Source: Streptomyces blattellae
GTDB taxonomy: Bacteria; Actinomycetota; Actinomycetes; Streptomycetales; Streptomycetaceae
Direction of reading: 5' to 3'
Assembly: GCF_009709555.1 (NCBI RefSeq)
Contig: NZ_WJBG01000159.1
Location: forward strand, 1-38,333
DNA: 38,333 nucleotides
The position numbers and the translations under genes are program-made. Positions 33,693-38,333 of the stretch are shown here, piece by piece. Every line of letters begins with the position of its first letter. Position 1 is the stretch's first letter. Under the pieces are notes generated by a model. That model made no database searches and was not told the origin of the DNA. It worked only from the letters and a program-made list of their open reading frames with translations.

Positions 33693-34679
33693 ATGACCAC
33701 GACACCCCTGAGAGGACGCGGCGCGGCCCTGACCGCCGCGATCCTGAGCTCCGCGCTCGTCCTCACGGCCTGCGGCAGCGACGGCGACAGTGGCGACAAC
33801 GCCGCCGGCAGGTCTGACGAGACCCACACCGTCAAGGCCGGCAACGGCGACATCAAGGTCCCCGCCGCCCCGCAGCGGGTCGTCACGATCGGCAACACGG
33901 ACCTGCCGTTCATCGACATGGGTGGCAAGCCGGTAGGCGTCACCGGGGTGGACGAGTCCGAACTCAGCTTGTTGCCGGAGGGGCAGCGCGCAACGTTTGA
34001 GAAAGCCACGGAGCTCGGTGACGAGGTGGACCTCGAAAAGGTCGCCAGTCTCAAGCCGGACCTCATCATGGTCCAGATTCCCGATGCCGAGTTCCAGAAG
34101 ATCGAGGATCAACTCGGGGCGATCGCCCCGACAGTCTTCTGGGGGCTCGACACCGAGTGGAAGGCACTCGCCGAGGCGATCGCGGAGGCCGGCAACCTGG
34201 AAGATGCGCTCGACCGGCAGAAAGCGGACTACGAGGGACGCGTCGCCGAGATGAAGCAGACGTACTCGGACGTCATCGAGAACACCAGGTTCGTCAATCT
34301 CGACCGCTACGCAAACTCCGATCCCGGGACGTTCGTCATCGCGGACATCGGGTGCGTCGAAATCGCCCAGGACGACATCGGCCTGAACTTCCCCAAGGCG
34401 GCCGCCGGTGCCGACCCCTTGGCCTATACGTCCTTGCCGTTCGAGCAGATCGCAGAGCTGTCCGAGTACGACGTGATCACCTACCCTGCCGACGCCGAGG
34501 GCCAGCCGACAGAGGTCTTCGCTCCGGTGGTCCAGACCAACACCTGGAAGGAGTTGTCGACCGTGCAGTCCGGTAACGCGCTCGGGGTCTTCTGCCCCGG
34601 CAACAACTCCTACGGTTCCGTTCTGCGGTACCTGGACTCGCTCGACACCGCACTGGCGACCCTCCCTGCCGAGCAGTGA
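33693..34679 (+). CDS. Iron-siderophore ABC importer, substrate-binding lipoprotein
   Basis: A 328-residue FecB/FepB-type (peripla_BP_2) protein. Its lipoprotein signal has lipobox LTAC (C27). The N-lobe begins VKVP-like (IKVPAAPQRVVTIGNTDLPF) and KPDLIMVQIPD marks the family. It binds the ferric siderophore outside the membrane and hands it to the permeases. It is first intact gene after iron box 4 and overlaps the next gene by GTGA. Confidence 0.93.
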   Translation: MTTTPLRGRGAALTAAILSSALVLTACGSDGDSGDNAAGRSDETHTVKAGNGDIKVPAAPQRVVTIGNTDLPFIDMGGKPVGVTGVDESELSLLPEGQRATFEKATELGDEVDLEKVASLKPDLIMVQIPDAEFQKIEDQLGAIAPTVFWGLDTEWKALAEAIAEAGNLEDALDRQKADYEGRVAEMKQTYSDVIENTRFVNLDRYANSDPGTFVIADIGCVEIAQDDIGLNFPKAAAGADPLAYTSLPFEQIAELSEYDVITYPADAEGQPTEVFAPVVQTNTWKELSTVQSGNALGVFCPGNNSYGSVLRYLDSLDTALATLPAEQ

Positions 34680-35722
34680 CGGACCTCGCGCTGCGACGAC
34701 CCGTCGGTTCGGGCACCGGGACGGTGTCCGGACCGCGTCGTCGTCTGATCGGCCTGGTCGTCGCGCTCGCGGTGCTCCTCGGGTTGCTGGTGGCGAGCAT
34801 GATGATCGGATCGACGGCCATCGCGCCCACTGTGGTGTGGGATGCCCTGTTCCACCCGTCGAACGACATCGATCAGTTCGCGATCCGGGACTTCCGGCTG
34901 CCGCGCACCATCGTCGGACTGGTCGTGGGTACCGCGCTGGGGGTCTCGGGGGCATTGATCCAGGCGCTGACCCGCAATCCGCTGGCCGATGCGGGCATCC
35001 TCGGACTGAACGCGGGCGCCTCCTTCGCGGTGACGGTCGCCGTGGGGCTGCTCGGAGTCCGCGACATCCAGGGCTACATGTGGTTCGCCTTTGCCGGAGC
35101 GCTGATCGTCACACTCATGGTGCTCGTCCTCGGATCGAACCGACGCGGCCAATCGCCGGTGATGATGGTTCTTGCCGGGCTCTGCGTCGGCTCGGTGCTC
35201 AGTGGTGCCGGTTCGGCACTTGAGCTGACCAACCCGGACGCCTTCGACGCGATGCGATCCTGGAACGCCGGTTCGATCGTGAGCCGCCCGCTCGACATGC
35301 TGTGGCCGACCCTGCCGTTCTTCGCGATCGCGCTCCTCCTGGCCTTCGCGGTGTCAGGCCCGCTCAACGCCATGGCCCTCGGTGACGAGCTGGCCGTCGC
35401 CCAGGGCGTCCGGCTGGTGCGCACCCGGATCCTCGCGATCATCGCGCTGACCCTGCTCGCCGGCGGCGCCACCGCGATCGCCGGGCCGATCAGCTTCGTC
35501 GGACTGATGGTTCCGCACGTCGCGCGCTGGATCGTCGGCCCGGACCAGCGCTGGATCTTCGCCTACAGCGCGCTGCTGGCCCCGATCCTGCTACTGGCCT
35601 CCGACATTCTCGGGCGGGTCGTGATGCGGCCCGGCGAGATCCCCGTGGGCATCGTCACCTCCTTCGTCGGCGCCCCCGTGCTCATCGCGCTGGTGCGGCA
35701 GAAGAAGGCGAGCGGGCTGTGA
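34676..35722 (+). CDS. FecCD-family iron-siderophore permease 1
   Basis: A 348-residue membrane protein with about nine or ten hydrophobic helices and FecCD motifs: FRLPRTIVGLVVGTALGVSG, QALTRNPLADAGILGLNAGA, and GPISFVGLMVPHVARW near the C-terminus. It forms half of the transmembrane channel. The GTG start at 34676 overlaps the lipoprotein stop, and its stop overlaps the next start (GTGA), so all genes of the transporter are coupled. Confidence 0.95.
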   Translation: MTDLALRRPVGSGTGTVSGPRRRLIGLVVALAVLLGLLVASMMIGSTAIAPTVVWDALFHPSNDIDQFAIRDFRLPRTIVGLVVGTALGVSGALIQALTRNPLADAGILGLNAGASFAVTVAVGLLGVRDIQGYMWFAFAGALIVTLMVLVLGSNRRGQSPVMMVLAGLCVGSVLSGAGSALELTNPDAFDAMRSWNAGSIVSRPLDMLWPTLPFFAIALLLAFAVSGPLNAMALGDELAVAQGVRLVRTRILAIIALTLLAGGATAIAGPISFVGLMVPHVARWIVGPDQRWIFAYSALLAPILLLASDILGRVVMRPGEIPVGIVTSFVGAPVLIALVRQKKASGL

Positions 35723-36828
35723 GCGCGCCCAGCGGACTCGATCCGCATGCTGGTTCCTCCCGGACTGTCTGGTCGCCGGGGACGCGCCGCGTGGACTTCG
35801 GGCGGCGGGTGCTGGTGCTGCGGCGCCGGAGGGTCGCGGTCCGGCTCGACTGGCGCTCGGTCACCGTCTGCTCGGTCCTCGCGCTGGCGGTCGCCTGCCT
35901 GGCCGTGCTCGCGCTGATGACCGGCTCGTACCAGCTCAGTCCAGGACAGGTGGTCTCCGCGCTGACCGGCGGGGAGACCGGGCTCGTCCACGACATCGTG
36001 GTCGAGTGGCGGCTGCCCCGCGTCCTCGCGGCGCTGGTGTTCGGCGCCGCGCTGGGGGTGAGCGGTGCGGCCTTTCAGTCGACGATGCGCAACCCGCTCG
36101 CCGACCCCTACATCATCGGGTTCTCCCAGGGCTCCTACACCGGGGCGCTGATCGTGATCCTCCTCGTCAACGGAACCTACTGGCAATTGGCCGGCGGAGC
36201 CCTGATCGGCGGAATCGCGACGTCCGTCGCCGTGTACGTGCTCGCCTACCGGCGAGGCGTGCAGGGGTTCCGCCTGATCGTCGTGGGCATCGGCATCTCG
36301 GCGATGCTCAGCTCGCTCAACACCTGGCTGATCCTCAGAGCCGACCTGGACCAGGCGATGGCCGCCGCGACATGGGGGGCCGGGTCGCTCAACGGCATCT
36401 CCTCGGCCCAGGTCGCCTTCGGCGCCGCCTGCATCGCCGTACTCCTGCTGCTGGCGGCGATGTCGAGCCGGCCGATGCGGCAACTGGAGCTGGGTGACGA
36501 CGCGGCCGCGGCCCAGGGAGTGCGGGTCTCGGCAACTCGTCTCTGGCTGATCGTGCTGGGGGTGGCGTTGACCGCGACGGTCACCGCCGCGTCGGGCCCG
36601 ATCGCGTTCATTTCGCTGCTCGCGCCACAGATCGGACGCCGGTTGACCCGCACCGCGGGGATCACCCTCGCTCCCGCCGCCCTGGTCGGCGCGCTGCTCT
36701 GTCTGGCGGCGGACTACCTCGCCCAGCACGTCGCCCCAACTCCGTTGCCGGTCGGCATCATCACCGTCATGCTCGGCGGTGGGTACCTCGGCTGGCTGCT
36801 GATCACCGAGGCCAGGAGACGCCCTTGA
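35719..36828 (+). CDS. FecCD-family iron-siderophore permease 2
   Basis: A 369-residue polytopic membrane protein, the second half of the channel. Family motifs are WRLPRVLAALVFGAALGVSG, QSTMRNPLADPYIIGFSQGS and GPIAFISLLAPQIGRRL. A 50-residue cytoplasmic N-terminus rich in Arg precedes the first helix. The GTG start overlaps the previous stop and the stop overlaps the TTG start of the ATPase gene. Confidence 0.95.
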   Translation: MSAPSGLDPHAGSSRTVWSPGTRRVDFGRRVLVLRRRRVAVRLDWRSVTVCSVLALAVACLAVLALMTGSYQLSPGQVVSALTGGETGLVHDIVVEWRLPRVLAALVFGAALGVSGAAFQSTMRNPLADPYIIGFSQGSYTGALIVILLVNGTYWQLAGGALIGGIATSVAVYVLAYRRGVQGFRLIVVGIGISAMLSSLNTWLILRADLDQAMAAATWGAGSLNGISSAQVAFGAACIAVLLLLAAMSSRPMRQLELGDDAAAAQGVRVSATRLWLIVLGVALTATVTAASGPIAFISLLAPQIGRRLTRTAGITLAPAALVGALLCLAADYLAQHVAPTPLPVGIITVMLGGGYLGWLLITEARRRP

Positions 36829-37712
36829 GTACCCACACCAGCGCCGTCGACGGCCCTTCGGCAGCGGGAGACGCACCCAAGTCCACTCCGTCCCCGAGCG
36901 GCTCACGACTCCACGTGGAGTCGGCGACGATCGGCTACGACAAACGCGTCATCTCCCGAGAGCTGTCGGTGGCGATCCCCGACGAGTCGTTCACGGTGAT
37001 CGTGGGTCCGAACGCGTGCGGCAAGTCCACCCTGCTCCGCGGCCTGTCCAGGCTGTTGAAACCGTCGGCAGGGCAGGTCGTTCTCGACGGCGCCGACATC
37101 AGCTCCTTCAAGACCAAGGAGGTGGCGCGGCGGGTCGGACTGCTGCCGCAGACCTCCATCGCCCCCGACGGCATATCCGTGGGCGATCTGGTGGCCAGGG
37201 GCCGGTATCCGCATCAGGGGTTCATCCGGCAGTGGACCGAGGCCGACGAGCAGGCCGTACTGCGGGCGATGGACCAAACCTCGGTCACCGACCTGTCCCA
37301 CCGTCTGGTGGACGAGTTGTCGGGTGGTCAGCGCCAGCGGGTGTGGGTGGCCATGGTGCTCGCGCAGCACACCGGCATCATGCTGCTCGACGAGCCGACG
37401 ACCTTCCTCGACATCACCCATCAGATCGAGCTGATGGAACTGTTCACCGACCTGCACCACGCCGGCCACACCCTGGTCGCCGTGCTGCACGACCTGAATC
37501 ATGCCGCCCGCTATGCCACCCACCTGATCGCCATGAAAGACGGCCATGTCGTCGCCGAAGGCCCGCCGGCTGAGATCGTGACCGCCGACCTCGTGCACGA
37601 GGTCTTCGGACTCCGCTGCCTCGTCGTACCCGATCCGGTCGCCGGTACCCCGTCAGTCGTGCCCTTGGGCCGTGAACGCCCACCAGCGGCACCCACAACC
37701 GAAACGACCTGA
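36825..37712 (+). CDS. Iron-siderophore ABC importer ATPase
   Basis: A 295-residue FecE/FepC-type ATPase. Walker A is GPNACGKST (61-69), the signature is ELSGGQRQRVWVAM, Walker B is IMLLDEPTTFLD, and the H-loop is VLHDLNHAARYA. It powers the importer formed with the two permeases. The TTG start (TTGAGT) overlaps the preceding stop. About 28 N-terminal residues precede the ATPase fold and a Pro/Thr-rich tail ends it. Confidence 0.95.
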   Translation: MSTHTSAVDGPSAAGDAPKSTPSPSGSRLHVESATIGYDKRVISRELSVAIPDESFTVIVGPNACGKSTLLRGLSRLLKPSAGQVVLDGADISSFKTKEVARRVGLLPQTSIAPDGISVGDLVARGRYPHQGFIRQWTEADEQAVLRAMDQTSVTDLSHRLVDELSGGQRQRVWVAMVLAQHTGIMLLDEPTTFLDITHQIELMELFTDLHHAGHTLVAVLHDLNHAARYATHLIAMKDGHVVAEGPPAEIVTADLVHEVFGLRCLVVPDPVAGTPSVVPLGRERPPAAPTTETT

Positions 37713-37780
37713 CCACGCACACCGTGCCCCGCGTTTCCCGGACAGCGCTTCGACAGTGCTGGGGGGGCGGCACCGCGTTG

Positions 37781-37799
37781 TAAGGTTAGCCTAACCTTC
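37781..37799 (+). promoter_or_regulatory. Iron box 5, NRPS promoter
   Basis: TAAGGTTAGCCTAACCTTC has a perfect palindromic core (AAGGTTAGCCTAACCTT) and matches the iron-box consensus (either centre base) at 16 of 19. It is 60 bp upstream of the NRPS start. Confidence 0.85.
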
Positions 37800-37858
37800 A
37801 TTAAGGTTGCAGTGATCCTTGCCCCGGTCGGCTCGACCTGGTCTCAAGAGAAGTGGGT

Positions 37859-38333
37859 GTGCTTCCGTTGACGACTTTCGATCGTGTGGAGTTGACTGCG
37901 AGCCAGCGGGGCAACTGGGTGGCACGGAAGCTTGCTCCCGAGTCCTCGGTATTTTGCGCGGGTCAGCTGATCTGGCTGGACGGCCCGGTCGATCCGGCCC
38001 TGTTCGCGTCCTCGGTCAGTGCTGTCTTCGCAGAGACCGACGCGTTGCGGGTACGTTTCGGCGACGACGACGGTGTCCCATTTCAATACGTCGACACCAC
38101 CACGACACTCTCGACAAAGATCGTCGACATCGGCCACGGCGACGACCAGATCCGGGTACTGGCCCGCGGGCAACTCACCGCAGCACCAGCCGCCTCCGCC
38201 GGGGAACCGACGACGAACTCGACCCTTGTCCGTCGCGAGAACGGCACCTGGGCATGGATCCTGATCACCGACATCCTGCTCGTTGACGGCTACAGCATCT
38301 CTCTGTTCATCCGCCGCGTCGCCGAGGTCTACT
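37859..38333 (+). CDS. Nonribosomal peptide synthetase, N-terminal condensation-type domain (partial)
   Basis: An open frame from GTG 37859 (MLPLTTFDRVELTASQRG) reaches the window end with no stop (158 codons). LTASQRGNWVARKLAP, FAETDALRVRFGDDDG and DGYSISLFIRRVAEVY are condensation-superfamily features. Where HHxxxDG is expected the protein reads DILLVDGYS. This lacks both His and fits the cyclization-domain signature DxxxxDxxS. It could therefore be a Cy domain making an oxazoline or thiazoline, or an inactive C domain. An SD-like AAGAGAAG lies about 6 nt before the GTG; an alternative TTG start is at 37868. It probably assembles the siderophore and is under iron box 5. The remaining modules lie beyond the window. 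Confidence 0.85.
   Translation, partial: MLPLTTFDRVELTASQRGNWVARKLAPESSVFCAGQLIWLDGPVDPALFASSVSAVFAETDALRVRFGDDDGVPFQYVDTTTTLSTKIVDIGHGDDQIRVLARGQLTAAPAASAGEPTTNSTLVRRENGTWAWILITDILLVDGYSISLFIRRVAEVY

Noticed and set aside
35563..36906. Minus-strand frame opposite the second permease
   Set aside because: His/Arg/Gln-rich antisense shadow; the plus strand encodes a complete FecCD permease.
37819..38286. Plus-strand frame starting MPRSARPGLKRSG over the NRPS start
   Set aside because: It is out of frame with the condensation-domain protein, which is open to the window end and has clear family motifs.

Overview
The window is a high-GC actinobacterial chromosome segment, almost certainly Streptomyces. 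Evidence: third-codon-position GC bias in nearly every gene, frequent GTG/TTG starts, 4-bp stop/start overlaps, and Streptomyces-type proteins (Clp ATPase paralogue, PcaD-PcaC fusion, ROK kinase, SWIM/SNF2 pair, RNase Sa). About the first 25 kb is chromosomal housekeeping and accessory genes. From about 26 kb to the right edge lies an iron-regulated nonribosomal siderophore locus that appears inserted and partly eroded.

Left part (1-11.7 kb): the 5' part of a coiled-coil hypothetical gene running off the left edge; a gene remnant and a 9-bp minisatellite in front of a Clp-family ATPase; a convergent secreted gamma-glutamyltransferase; a membrane-anchored hypothetical; a small DUF6278-like gene; exonuclease III; an MBL-fold hydrolase; a PcaD-PcaC fusion whose lactonase half has Ala at the expected nucleophile position; and a rearrangement scar where an acyl-CoA synthetase remnant abuts an alpha/beta-hydrolase remnant.

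Middle part (11.7-25.7 kb): a LacI-type regulator, two near-identical tandem operators, and an operon of Gfo/Idh/MocA oxidoreductase, UPF0303/haem-degrading-like protein and PD40 beta-propeller (probable sugar or uronate catabolism). Next come a translationally coupled SNF2 helicase/SWIM zinc-finger pair ending beside a 5-bp minisatellite, a ROK kinase plus membrane protein pair, a GntR regulator divergent from an inositol-dehydrogenase-like gene (an almost identical operator lies upstream of the ROK gene), and a secreted guanyl-specific ribonuclease of the RNase Sa family.

Right part (26-38.3 kb): transposase and hydrolase fragments mark the left border. Five IdeR/DmdR-type iron boxes precede dapB, a TcuA-like FAD dehydrogenase, an ornithine N-hydroxylase/MbtH/panD operon, a truncated siderophore-interacting-protein gene followed by a complete FecBCDE-type ABC importer, and an NRPS gene that starts with a condensation-superfamily domain and runs off the right edge. 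PanD implies a beta-alanine supply, the monooxygenase implies hydroxamates, and the first NRPS domain carries a DxxxxDxxS cyclization-like signature in place of HHxxxDG. Together these suggest a beta-alanine-containing hydroxamate siderophore, possibly with an oxazoline cap. IS21 remnants have destroyed an AraC-type regulator, and the ferric-siderophore reductase-like gene is truncated. The dapB copy and TcuA-like enzyme under iron control have no obvious role in known pathways and are the most novel element.
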